DNA of 64,000 bases from Saxidomus purpurata (lineage: Eukaryota > Mollusca > Bivalvia > Venerida > Veneridae), in the NCBI GenBank assembly GCA_022818135.1, contig JAFMSR010000012.1, positions 32,146,785 to 32,210,784 of the forward strand. The letters are read 5' to 3'. This document shows, one piece after another, positions 13,101 to 23,550 of the stretch (its first letter is position 1; each line of letters starts with the position of its first letter). The notes under the pieces are model-generated. The model had not been told where the DNA came from and made no database searches. It was given only the letters and a program-made list of their open reading frames with translations. Both the position numbers and the translations under genes were made by a program.

Positions 13101-16100
13101 CTTAACCAAAATAAAAAAAGACATTAACCTTATAAGAAAAACTGTCAGTAATGGCTTACAGCTTCATTCAGCAGGGCGAGGGTCAATACAAGCAGACGGT
13201 AGGAAATGTGGATTTAATGATTTTTTTAGACAAGATAGAAGAATTTCTAATCAAATAACAATAACAATGTTATGAATGAAAGTGCTGATCTGACTATAAA
13301 CCAAATATGGTTATCACAGATGGCGGATCTTGTCTCTACAGTCTATCAATGTGTCTTGATGCAATAAAATTAATGATGCTTAAAATGTGATGTTCAGTTC
13401 TTAAAAGGAGATAATGTACCATCAGAACAATGGTTATGAACATGTATGTGTGCACAAAACAAGGCAGCAACTACTGCTTTATAATTCTGAACATGACAGA
13501 ATAAGATATGACTAAAAGCCTGTACATGGTTACTTACCTGGCTTATGACAAACTGGATTACTTGATCCATCCAGACTAAGAATAACCTGTTTAAGGTTGA
13601 CCAGACGACACAGACACTGTGCTATGTGTGCAACTGATGACAGCTTGTTACCATGGAGATCTAGATGTGAAAGACTGTATGTTGGTCCAGACACTGCCTT
13701 CAAGCCAGAGACATCTTCAGTTTGGTTGTAACTTAGATTCAACTTCTCTAGACATCTTAGAAAAAAAAAAAAGATCTAAATTTAAAGTCTTATCAAACAA
13801 GAAGACTTTTGTAGCTTCATGCCACCTTTGGTCTCTCTGGGAAGTAATATTTCAAATAAATGTAATGTTAATACATGTACATGGTGTAAAGCCACATAAG
13901 GGATACTTGCCATTTGCTTTCTAAGGTTCAAGTTTTCCTACACACATACTTACCCTACATTGGCATATGTTTTTGATGAACTGACAACTCCTGCACACTC
14001 TTAGTACAGTTTCACAATACAAACCATTTCTAAAAAATACCTTCTGATAGCTGTTTTCTAAATTATTCTGAGTTGACCTACTTTTTGGACTGATCAAATC
14101 TTACAAACGACCCTTTTCCTAAAATAGACTGCCATTCACAGTTTAGGTGTATACAATGTCAGCCTGTTTTATGAATGAATACCTTACTGAAACCAGTATT
14201 CTTGAAAAAAGACTTTATCAATAGCTGCAGATGCGGACTGGAATATCCAGCTTATAATCGGGTATCTTATGCAACTCAATGCTGTTTATCTTTTTTTTTA
14301 AAGATATTTCTTGTTTATTATTTCAACATACCAATATTTCTTGAATATATATGTAAAGGGTCAGAAAGTATCATTCCTGTGAAACTGTCTGAAAATTAGA
14401 CTAACGTCTTCAGAGGGCAAGACAAATTTTGACCCTTACTGTCAGCATATGAACAAAACTGCTAGAGAACCACTTGACAATGCTGCACATCAATTAGTTT
14501 AAGCTCTTGGCCTTCTTGTTTTGAAAAGTAAGCATTTTAATACTTGTTGGGTTTTTTTCAGTTGCCATGGCAACCAGAAATCTGCATGGAATGGAACTCT
14601 TTGAAAAATCATCGTATATAGTGTATTATTAAAAGGACCATTTTCTGTTTCAGTTTAACAACTTTGGATGTTTCCAACCACATTCTTTCTAATTATTTAT
14701 TGAAAGAACATAAACCTAATGTAATTTCATAGAGACATAATAAAATTAACTTTGTGAATAAGTAGCTGTAGAAACCACTCAAACCAGTACATACTACTTA
14801 GCCACTTCATTCCATGATAATAGGAATGAGGTGTTTGACTGTAATTACCTCTTGCATGACAATGATAAGCAGCTTGCTTCTCAGTATAGATACTAGGATC
14901 AAAATCAATGCACTGGACATCTTTGTGATTCTTATATCTTAGATTAATCACCCTGGATACTCTCTCCAGATGAAATAGCTCTAGGAGAAAGAGAAAAGTG
15001 AAATTAAAGTGTTACTTACCATCACACTGGTAGGGATCAAACCCAAGACCAGCTAAATTTGATGTGAATGTGGTATCACTGAGCTATGGTGACTCCACAA
15101 AGCTGTGTACAGACTGTTTGCAAAGCTATCCCATAACATGACCAAATTATGAAGCTTGCTGACATTTTGAGAAGTGATGCAAACTGTTTGAGCAATTTTG
15201 ATGGAGGACCATCCAAGAAACAAGCCTGTGGAGTTTGGTTGAAATGGGCCAAGTGGTTATGAAGATGTCATCTAAAGGTTTTAGTTAGATCTCGCGTGGA
15301 GTAGAAATGAGAATTTTAGAAAGGTAAGGAATCTGTGAAGTTTGGTTGATGGAAGGGTATGGAAGAGATGAGACTGGGTTATTAAAGAAGTTTAAAGGGG
15401 AAATTGGGTTTTGGTGGAGGAAAAGGAAGATGGAACAGGGGAGAAATTTGTAAGAGATGAATTGCAGAGATGAAGAAGAAAGAAGTTAGCGTCCCAGAGA
15501 AAAAGTGGAGACAGTCCTTTTCTGGGGCAATTGTGTGAGAGAGAGAACTGTCAAAGTTAGGGTCCACCTTGGAGGGAGTGTGTTAATGTGTTAGGCCCTA
15601 CCTCGGAATCGACAACCAACCCCTCAATATTCTAAACTTTCATGATGATTGGTTAGTAAATGTAGCCTGTAGAGTGTTAACAAGGTTTTTCTTTAATTTG
15701 ACTTTCTGACCACAGGTGATCCAGATTCAAAGTTGCCCTAGAAATCGTGGACATAAACATTACCAATTTTCATGAAGATTGGATGTCAAACATTACTTCT
15801 ATAGAGTGCTTACAAGGCAAGTGTGAACAGACAGACGATGGCCATCAGATGATCACAATAGCTCATCTTAAGCACACAGTGCTCAGGTGAGCTAAAAATA
15901 CATCATATCAATATTCTCTGTTTAACATGACATTGTACAAAGAGTAGGGTATGGGTACGAGTGTCAAACTGTCACAAAATATGCCTGACAAGCAGGCATA
16001 ACTCAGTATCTGGCAGTTCATAGGTTTTGTAAAATGTGTTAGAACTATAGAGCGGACAAGACTAATTCACTTGTTTGAACTATAGAGCTGAGAAGGCTAA

Positions 16101-16526
16101 TTTCATAATTTTTCTCAAAAGTGTCATGGGCCATTTTGCTGGTTATCGAACTTGACCTAGACATTATGCCTACAAATATTTTTACCAAGCTTGATGAAGA
16201 TCAGATGAAAACTGCTTGAGTTAGACAGCAGACAAGGCTAATTTGGACAATTGTACATAATTAAAGAGCCATAATCCAAAAGTGCCTAAGGTGATTTGGA
16301 TGGTTATCTATCTTGCCTGAGACATTATGCCCACAAATATTTTCACCAACTTTGGTGAAGATCGGATGAAAACTGTTTGACTGAGAGAGCAGACAAGGCT
16401 ATTTTGGCCAATTTTGCATAATTCAAGGGCCATAACCAAAGCCCCTATGTTTTTTTTGGTTTTTAAAAAAATTTCCCCAAAAAAAAAACCCCAAAAAAAT
16501 TACCAAAAATTTTTAAAAAAAAAGAA

Positions 16527-16587
<61 letters not shown>

Positions 16588-17170
16588 TACTTCAAGGTGA
16601 CCTTTTTGCCATAATCCAAATGTGCCTGGGCTGATTTGGCTGGTTAATGTAAACTGTTTGACTTAGAGAGCGGACAAAGTGTGGATGTCGCCCGCCCACC
16701 ACAGGGGTTTACATAATACGTCCCTATGGTGTATAGAAAAGGGTTATCTATTTGTCAATTGCTTTAGGGCTTCTCTGTTAAAACTGGCAAGTCAACATTC
16801 AGTATCATAGTTGGGGAAATCTCTGAATGCTACTAAAATTACCTTAGATTTGACAATCCATCTACAGAACTAAGCAGATTACATGACAGATTCAGTGTCT
16901 TCAGAGATACCAGTCCATCAAGGCCTTCAATTACACGGATCTGGTTGGCTGATAGATCAAGGTGTTTTAGAAGCTTGAGATGGCTTACACACTCTATATG
17001 GCTGACGTAGTTGCTATGTAAATTCAGCGCCACAAGGTGTGATTTCAGTGGAATTTCTTGAAGACTAGATATTCCACAATCTATGAGACAGAGATCTGGG
17101 GAATCTAAATCTATAGATGCACTTGCCATAATTCCCTCCTCTAAGTACACATGGTTGAAAAATTTAAGCC
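10092..17170 (-). CDS. LRRCC1: LRRCC1-like centrosomal leucine-rich-repeat protein, 5' part of gene
   Basis: Four coding exons were joined by hand: 16843-17129 (ATG at 17129), 13538-13755, 11625-11726 and 10092-10150. They total 666 nt, 222 codons, and all junctions agree in phase (2, 1, 1, 0) with GT-AG sites. The translation opens with SDS22-type leucine-rich repeats (LVALNLHSNYVSHIE, LKHLDLSANQIRVIEGLDGL, LKTLNLSCNLLSSVDGL, LNLSYN, LSHLDLHGNKL) and continues with 'SNPVCHKPGYEQELMSNLPQ' and 'LDEFLDYLLSS', in the order known for LRRCC1. LRRCC1 is a centrosome/centriole protein with N-terminal repeats and a long C-terminal coiled coil, needed for spindle integrity and ciliary signalling. The coiled-coil exons were not found; they may lie in the repeat-rich first 10 kb or beyond the left edge. 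The first coding exon has an acceptor at 17171, so an untranslated exon lies upstream. Confidence 0.85.
10160..11624. other. LRRCC1 intron 3, with a tRNA-like SINE fragment
   Basis: No exon was needed or found between the two phase-matched exons. Around 11236-11300 there is a degraded tRNA-like head: an A-box-like 'tggtagtgtct' and a B-box-like 'agttcgaatct' 34 bp apart. The acceptor stem does not pair, so it is a SINE relic rather than a gene. Confidence 0.4.
11625..11726 (-). CDS. LRRCC1: LRRCC1-like coding exon 3: LRR cap
   Basis: Acceptor 'ttgtacag' and donor GTACATAT. The phase-1 entry completes Gly of PGYEQ, and the exon reads ELMSNLPQLHYLDGRDRFG, the typical end of an SDS22-type LRR domain (xxLPQLxxLDxxx), then a polar segment. 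Confidence 0.8.
11727..13537. other. LRRCC1 intron 2
   Basis: AT-rich, with no dispersed tandem-core element recognised. A small inverted pair ('tcattggccttaa' at about 13030 and 'ttaaggccaatcc' at about 13088) could form a hairpin. A plus-strand exon-like segment at 13151-13198 is discussed in the findings. Confidence 0.4.
13538..13755 (-). CDS. LRRCC1: LRRCC1-like coding exon 2: last leucine-rich repeats and cap
   Basis: The acceptor is a long T tract with AG at 13756-13757 and the donor is GTAAGT. Reading continues in phase from exon 1 as CLEKLNLSYNQTEDVSGL, then LSHLDLHGNKL and the cap-like NPVCHKPG. The extra residues between the two repeats (KAVSGPTYS) match an insertion that also exists in vertebrate LRRCC1. 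Confidence 0.85.
14400..14620 (+). repeat. Fragment of a tandem-core element monomer
   Basis: About one monomer is left ('ttgacccttactgtcagc', 'aagctcttggccttcttg', 'gttgccatggcaaccag'). Both ends of the element are missing. Confidence 0.5.
14849..14980 (-). CDS. Orphan exon-like segment inside LRRCC1 intron 1
   Basis: This 132-nt block has a good acceptor (tttctcctag) and donor (GAG/gtaatt). Its only open frame reads LFHLERVSRVINLRYKNHKD and then VQCIDFDPSIYTEKQAAYHC. It enters and leaves in phase 1. The LRRCC1 exons on either side need a phase-2 exit and entry, and forcing the block into that frame gives a stop, so it cannot be a normal LRRCC1 exon. It could be an exon of a nested gene, an alternative first exon, or a relic. 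I do not recognise the protein. Confidence 0.35.
15110..15895 (+). repeat. Tandem-core element, diverged, with intact right end
   Basis: The right end reads 'cacaatagctcatcttaagc' and then 'ctcaggtgagctaaaaa', with an acagacagacga tract before it. The inner part (about 15280-15560) is purine-rich and matches no other copy; it holds an unconvincing minus-strand open frame. Confidence 0.5.
16030..16745 (+). repeat. Tandem-core element, 'gaagatcagatgaaaactg' type, with damaged middle
   Basis: Same family as 7390-8110 (shared 'tgaagatcggatgaaaactg' and right end 'gacaaagtgtggatgtcgcc'). The middle, 16441-16583, is a run of stretched homopolymers ending in 55 consecutive C residues (16529-16583). 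The proline-rich open frame there is an artefact of the C run. Confidence 0.65.
16843..17129 (-). CDS. LRRCC1: LRRCC1-like coding exon 1: start codon and first leucine-rich repeats
   Basis: The exon begins after a polypyrimidine tract and AG at 17171-17172 and ends at a GTAATT donor. I chose the ATG at 17129 (MASASIDLDSPDLCLIDCGI) because the frame upstream to the acceptor contains no other ATG; the first 41 nt (17130-17170) would be leader. It encodes about three repeats of the LxxLxLxxNxIxxIE type. It ends in phase 2. Confidence 0.85.
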
Positions 17171-17644
17171 CTGAAACGAGAAAAAAAGAAATCCAAACAC
17201 ATCATCAAAGGAAGTATATCTCTGAAATTAACCACTAGGCAAACTGTAATAACAGGATACAGTAAAACAAATTCTAAAGCAACATCCTGTGTCAGAGGAA
17301 TTCTAAGGAAGTCAAAAAATGGCTACATCACCTGCCACAACAAAAGACAAACTAAGTGTCACTATGGAATAAGGAAATTAATATCTCTCAATTACCTAGC
17401 CAATTGATATTAATGGCAATTTCCAATGTGCCAGATAGCATCAAATTCATTTAATTTGCCAGGAGTGTACTGTCAGGAATTAAAGGCACCCCTTTAGGAA
17501 GTAATTATACATACCAAAGGGAAACTATGAGTATGAATGACATCTCTTTAAATGTATACTGGTATACAGTTTATTAATGACATCTCTTCAGAAATTTGAA
17601 CTTTAAGTACAATGTACTATCTATCAAATCTTTTATCTTAAAAC

Positions 17645-18160
17645 TAGAACACCTTCGCTTGAGAAGCAATACATACCGATAGGGTTTCACCCCGTACCAT
17701 GGTATTTTTATGTAAATAAAAAACTGCAATTTCTCCGTCATTTATTAGCTGAAACTTGAATTTAAATGAGTTAAGTGCTTTTCCCATGAAGACAATGACA
17801 GTAGACATAGTCATACCCCGCGGTATATTATTCAATCTCAAAATTCAAAAGGTAACCAAATACACATTTACAACTTCATTATTTTAGCCAATTACTATTA
17901 AATTTTGATAACCAGTAAGTTTCAGAGCAATATATAAGAAAAAAACAATTAAAGGGCAGTAACTCTGGAGGTACTAGGACAATCCTGGCTAAACTTGTGC
18001 ATTGCAGCTTTATGCTATTGTATAATTGTTTTATGTCTCATGGAATTCTATCAATTGGTTTCTTAGTTATGGCCAAGGATGGACGGACGGACAGACAGAT
18101 AAACAAACTGACAGACAATGCAAAAACAATAGCCCTCTGCTTATGGCGGGGAATAATTAT
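17645..18160. repeat. Probable interspersed repeat with gacgga tail
   Basis: The sequence ends with 'gatggacggacggacagaca' and 'ctctgcttatggcgggg', the sort of tail seen in the tandem-core families of this window. No second copy is in the window, so the left border near 17645 is a guess. Confidence 0.35.
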
Positions 18161-19597
18161 AACAGCGAATAAATAGATAATGTACTGCATTTCTAAATCA
18201 TTCTTTTTTCAAGTAATGCAAGGTACATTTGTAATACTTTATTCAACAATTTTTGCATTATCTTAATGCTGATTTAATTCATTACTTGTGCCAAAATGCA
18301 TGACATTGCATTACTCTTACATTTTCATTAATAATTATGTTAGATATAATCTGTTAGTAGTTTTGCTCTGAAAAATACACTATATATTTCAATGTCAAAT
18401 CTGGAGCAAGAAAAGAGCATTAACATAAAGTTCATATGTTCATAAAGTATTTTATGAAGGATATGAATGGATACTCATATTTATAAACATGTAAGATTTT
18501 GTGGCCAATTATTGTATGTTTTCACTGACAGAGATGTGGCATTTGCCACCAATTTCCTCACAATCATATTATAATATTATAACAGTCATTCAGTGTGATC
18601 AGTTATCACTATTACTTTCATTTAGTAGTAATATTGTACTTTTATAATCAGTGTTAATAACAGTATTTTACCCAATCTTTGCCTAAGGTTATATGAACAT
18701 GTATCCTTAATGTGAGATGTTGTTAGGAAATTCTGAAAAGGTAACAAATTGTTATAATCTGTCTTGCTAAGTTTACAGCTACAATCTTTTCATTTCTGAG
18801 TGTACTTTCAAAGTGGAAAGATGAAATTTCCACCAATTTTCAAACATGTTACTGGTAACAGAAAAAAAACAAGAAATTTAGTGGAAAATCTATTCACTGT
18901 AGTTTGGAAATAAAAGGCACTATCAGGATAAACTCAAACTTTCATACTCACATGAATGTAAGTATTTTACTTTATATGTTATTTTAGTTTCCAAAACTGA
19001 AATAAAATAAATGCTTTTAAATTCAATGCATTACTTATTCAAACAATGCTTATTTAATGCATTACTTTGAGAGAAAAAAGGCCAAAAAGGGCAAGTATCA
19101 CTTTACTAGTCTAATTGGACTGTCTGTTACGTCTTTTGCAATGTTATCAATACAATACAAAATTTATTTCTTGTCGGTATGGAGGTATCAAGGAAAAGCT
19201 AACAGAGTTCACTGTGACTTTGACCCACTGGACCCAAAAACAATAGGGATCATCTACTCAGAACAATAGGGATCATCTACTCAGTAAGACCAACTATTTA
19301 AGATGATAGTGGCAATTAATACAAACTTGTGTCAACACATCAGTTTTGTCACCAAATCGACTGTACACAATACTTGTACTTCTTGCATTATCCATATCAT
19401 GTGTCAGGGTTACAGTGACAAAATATATTTAAAATGGAACAAAGGTTGATATTTTATGAGTTTGGTAGGGTTTTTATTTTTTTATTTAATTTTACCAAAG
19501 TTTTTAATGTTTTTGCGAGCTTCGCGTTTGGGTTAGGGTCTAATAACGGGAGAACCCGGCGAAAATCTGGACAACAGCATGTATGTCTAGTAGAGCT
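18161..19597. other. Gene-free stretch upstream of the LRRCC1-like gene
   Basis: AT-rich DNA with a scatter of 'aatgcattactt' motifs (about 18215, 18290, 19025-19068) suggesting a decayed repeat. The 5' untranslated exon and promoter of the LRRCC1-like gene should lie upstream of 17171, but I cannot place them. Confidence 0.3.
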
Positions 19598-19598
19598 A

Positions 19599-20083
19599 AA
19601 CAAGAGGGCCAAGATGGCCCTATATCGCTCACCTTGGTACAAGTCCACTTGCCTGGTGGAAGATCACTAGATAATGTTATATACCAAATAAGTTTTCCTA
19701 TATACGCCTTTTGTAAAACAAATGACCCCCCGGGCAAGGTCAATTTTGACCCCAGGGGCATAATTTGAACAAACTTTTGAAGAGGTCTACTAGGCAATGC
19801 TACATGCCAAATATCTAAGCTCTAGGCCTTGTGGTTTCAGAGAAAAAGATTTTCAAAGTTTTTCCTATTTGTTGCCATAGCAACCAGAGTTCTGCATGGA
19901 ATGGAATTCTTTGAACAATTTTGGTAGAGCTTCATGCAAGGAACATTCCTGCATAGTTTTATCAACATTGGCCTAGAGGTTTCAGAGGAGATGTCATTTG
20001 AATCAAAATGTTGACGGACGATGGACGACGGACAATCATCGATCAGAAAAGCTCCCCCTGGCATAGCCAGGTGAGCTAAAAAA
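19599..20083 (+). repeat. Pearl/HINE-like tandem-core element, short copy
   Basis: Complete ends (aagagggccaagatggccc ... caggtgagctaaaaaa) but only about two core monomers, compared with four to five at 2868. The end-to-end wording is nearly identical to the copy at 2868 and to 54700, so it is probably a recent insertion or an internally contracted copy. Confidence 0.75.
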
Positions 20084-20119
20084 ATACGGCTAATCAAAAT
20101 TTCAACTTTGTAAAGTAAT

Positions 20120-21725
20120 GCAGATTTAACAGGTAATATTATATCACCTGATTTGTGTTTCATATACAGATCTGTGTGTCGTACACCAATCAGTGTATCT
20201 GGTAATACACAAATCGGGATAGTGGTCAAACGTGGTATTTTTCATTGTATTGTTTTTTTAACAATTTCATTTCCTTATATATTGGTAACATCAAAGGGAG
20301 ATTCAACAGAGGTGAAATAATATTTTTGTAGAATAAGACTATGTTCATAATGTTAATTATGTGACTTTTATCAGGTCTATTATATCGCCTGATTTGTGTA
20401 TCATATACAGATCTGAGTGTCATACACCAATCAGTGTATCTGGTAATACACAAATTGGGATATTGATGAAATGTGGAATTTTAAAGTGTATTGTTTTCTT
20501 CAGTATTTCATTTACTTATATTGGCAACATCAAAGGGGAATTCAACAGAGGTGAAATAACATTTTTATAAAACATGACCTTGTTCATAATGTGACTTTTA
20601 CATAAAAGGCAAAAAGCAACACTACTTTACAAGTGTGGTTGTAGAATCACAAACAGTATCACGATTACATTTATGTGTGTAATGCACAAAGTGCACTTTT
20701 CTGCCTTACCTGAGAATCAGCTTTATCATTTTCTGTATACACAAATTTGTGTATAACCAGATACACTGATTTGTGCATGATACACAAATATAGTGATACA
20801 CAAATCGGGCGATATGATAGACCTGTTTATATACAAGATGGCCCTATATCACTCACCTGTATATACATTGCCAATAATACAAGGGGTCATGATTTAAACA
20901 TAATTTGTAGAGGTTCACAACACAATGCTTAGAAACATTCCAAATATCTAAGCTCTGCCTGTGGGCCTTGTGTTTTTTTTAAAGTTTTCCCTATATAAGC
21001 CTTTGCGAAGTCAAGTGACCCCCCCCCACCCTCCCCCCGTACGGGAAGGGTTAGTTTTCACGTGGGGTTCATGATAAGGTCCACAAGGCAATGCTACATG
21101 CCAAAAATCTCAGCTCTAGGCTCTGTGGTTTCAGAGAACAAGTTTTTAAAGTTTTTCCTATGTAAAATCAAGAGACCCCATGGGTTTGGTCAGTTTTGAC
21201 CCAGGGGTCATAATTTGAACAATCTTGGTAGAGTTCCACTAGACAAGGCTACATGCCAAATATCTTAGCTCTAGGCAATGCGGTTTCAGAGAAGAAAATC
21301 TGTAAAGTTTCCTATTCTTTGCCATAGCAACCAGAGTTCTGCATGGAATGGAATTTTTAGAACAATTTTGGTAAAGCTTCATGCAAGGAACATCCCTGCA
21401 TAGTTTCATCAATATTGGCCCAGTGGTTTCAGAGGAGATGTCATTTGAATCAAAATGTTGACGGATGACAGACGACGGACAAACATCCATTAGAAAAAAG
21501 GCAAAAACACAACACTACTACACAAATGTGGTTGTTGCATCACAACCAGTATCATGATAACATTCATGTGTGTAATGCACAAAAGGCACTTTTCTGCCTT
21601 ACCTGAGAATCAGCACATTGCTTTTGTGAATACCCCAATTTGTGTATAACCAGATACACTGATTTATACACAGATCTATTGATACACAAATCGGGCGATA
21701 TAATAGACCTGTTTAATGCATTACT
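20120..21725. mobile_element. Inverted-repeat element with direct duplication, split by a tandem-core repeat
   Basis: A ~95 bp module ('caggtctattatatcgcctg', 'atacacaaatt') occurs at about 20372 and, in inverted orientation, at about 20745-20830 and 21635-21715. A further direct copy of the module plus its ~130 bp flank is at about 20130-20340. The inner flank 'aaaaggcaaaaagcaacact ... ctgccttacctgagaatcag' is itself duplicated at 20600-20720 and 21495-21615, on both sides of the insertion at 20833-21496. No transposase frame is present. Confidence 0.55.
20833..21496 (+). repeat. Tandem-core element nested in an inverted-repeat element
   Basis: Typical core clauses ('tggtttcagagaacaag', 'aatcttggtagagttccact', 'gttctgcatggaatggaat') and a gacggatgacagacgacgg tract. 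The left end is reduced to 'caagatggccctatatcact'; the right 'gtgagctaaaaa' end is missing, replaced by the flanking module. Confidence 0.6.
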
Positions 21726-22793
21726 TTTCAAACTACAACATGTAATTCAAACGGTCACACCAACATTTTTATAAGTACATAATTATGTGACAGATTTATA
21801 CTTCTTTTGCATGAACTTTCAAGCTGATGACCTGAAATTAATTTGATATCACTGAAACTCTTATGTATTCATGAACAGCTGAGCCCGCTTAACTCTGTTT
21901 AAAAATAAAGCGGTTTGGCCTAGCCACTGAAAAATAAAAAACTGATTTATATTCTTGGCTTCGCACATCTGGCTAAAAATTATTTATATTTCGGAAAGTT
22001 GACTCCTTGGATTTCATCTCTATAGTCTCTAGGCATATTTAATTTCAAAATCCAAATAGAAAAATGAAAGAAGACAACCACCTTCTTTTAGCTTACAATC
22101 ATAGAATTTAATTTCTTTTCTTCGTATGTAATTCAAAGCTTTTTGTTTTGCATGAAATAAATGAGACTACAATACAGACCCGAGTTTTCACCTTTTACTG
22201 AATGGAGAAATGAATGCGATATATAATCTGATTCGTTACCTAGCCACTGTGACCTCACAGTGCAGCTGAGAATAATGATCATACTGTGTTGTACAAGAAA
22301 TAACTTTGGGAGAATGACTGGTGTGGAAAATCTGTACAGTAGCAGTATCAAATGGACCTTTAAGAAAGCAGTTATGCCAAACAAAAATATGTCTAACGCT
22401 GCTGTGCAGGTTATTTGTTCGGTAGGAAATTTTATGCTTATGAATCTGATTTGATTATAGTCCAAAAATGAAGACATCAGCTTGTTGTTTCTTATTCCTA
22501 CTTTTTTTTTATGTTTATTTTTTATATTTTTGTTAAGCATGACGTCTAAACATACTGCACGAAATAAACGCAGCAAACTTTCCAATTCTCTGGTATGCAA
22601 AATGTGCACATTGCAGCAATGTACACAGGGATGGGTACCATTATTTAAAAAAGTAATTAATTAATTACAATTAAATTGAAAACTTCCCAATTAAATTACA
22701 ATTACATGAATTTTCAGTTTGTAATTAATTAATTACAATTATTTTGAGCAAATAATTAATTATAATTAATTATTTTCAAATAAAATACTTTAA

Positions 22794-23314
22794 TAGGAGT
22801 GATCGTGTTTGCAAACAAAACCCGGTATTGCGCAATAATTTCTACTGATAAGAGATAGATGCGGTGGGCAGCGGTCGGTAGTCCGTGTTTTTGAATCGTT
22901 AGGGATGTTTTTTTAACGACTGTAACTTTTTTAAAACAAAAGATATTTTAAAAATGTTTTATATAACTGGAAAGCTAATAAAATATACCTTTTATTCATT
23001 ATTTTCAATTTTTGTTAAGATTCAAAATGAAAAATTCGCCAGCGAGTAACTTACACTCTTTTAATAAATGATTATAGCAGCAACAAGCCGTTACGAAAAA
23101 TCAAGTGTCATTAAAAACGGTATTTCTTTCAAAAGAGATATTTTGATGTAAAAATATGAGTATCAAGAGCATGTCATAACTTTTTGAATTTTAAAAATCC
23201 TTCAGATAGCAAAAAAATTCCTTTCCGATACATAAGCATTGTAAACACAACTGTTATTGCCCACCAGCAATCTTATCAAAATTCCCGTGTGACGTCACGG
23301 CGATCACTCCTATA
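22794..23314. mobile_element. 520-bp MITE with TA flanks, nested in the hAT relic
   Basis: The inverted ends are GGAGTGATCG and CGATCACTCC, each flanked by TA, as expected for a TA-target DNA element (Tc1/mariner-like class). No open frame of note inside. It interrupts the AT-rich left arm of the hAT element, so it is the younger of the two. Confidence 0.6.
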
Positions 23315-23449
23315 ACATAGTTACAAGAAAGACACTATATCTAGAACATTTATTTTCAACATCAACATTAAATCAAACTCAGGCCAAACTCGTCAGTCTG
23401 CGTTCTGAACTACACAAACATCAGTCTCACAGAAAATTGTTCATAAGGA

Positions 23450-23550
23450 CTTGTTACATTTAACAAACATGTGAGCTTCAAAATTGTTGTCACTCATATT
23501 ACAGCGATCAGGACAAAAACTTTGCCTGCAATTGAGAAAAGTCTGCCTTT
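23450..23550 (-). pseudogene. Frameshifted hAT transposase C-terminal fragment
   Basis: Minus-strand reading gives 'RLFSIAGKVF' in one frame and 'CPDRCNMSDNNFEAHMFVKC' in the next, together the wording of the hAT dimerisation domain (xRxFSxAGxxF...PDRxxxSxxxFExxMFxKxN). A frameshift separates the halves and a stop follows shortly after. The rest of the transposase is not recognisable. Confidence 0.55.

Noticed and set aside
16414..16614. Open frame with a polyproline run
   Set aside because: Caused by the C55 homopolymer inside a repeat, not a protein.
22133..22609. 158-codon minus-strand open frame
   Set aside because: No recognisable domain, AT-driven composition (Ile, Leu, Phe, Lys), and a shorter competing frame on the other strand; no splice or regulatory support.
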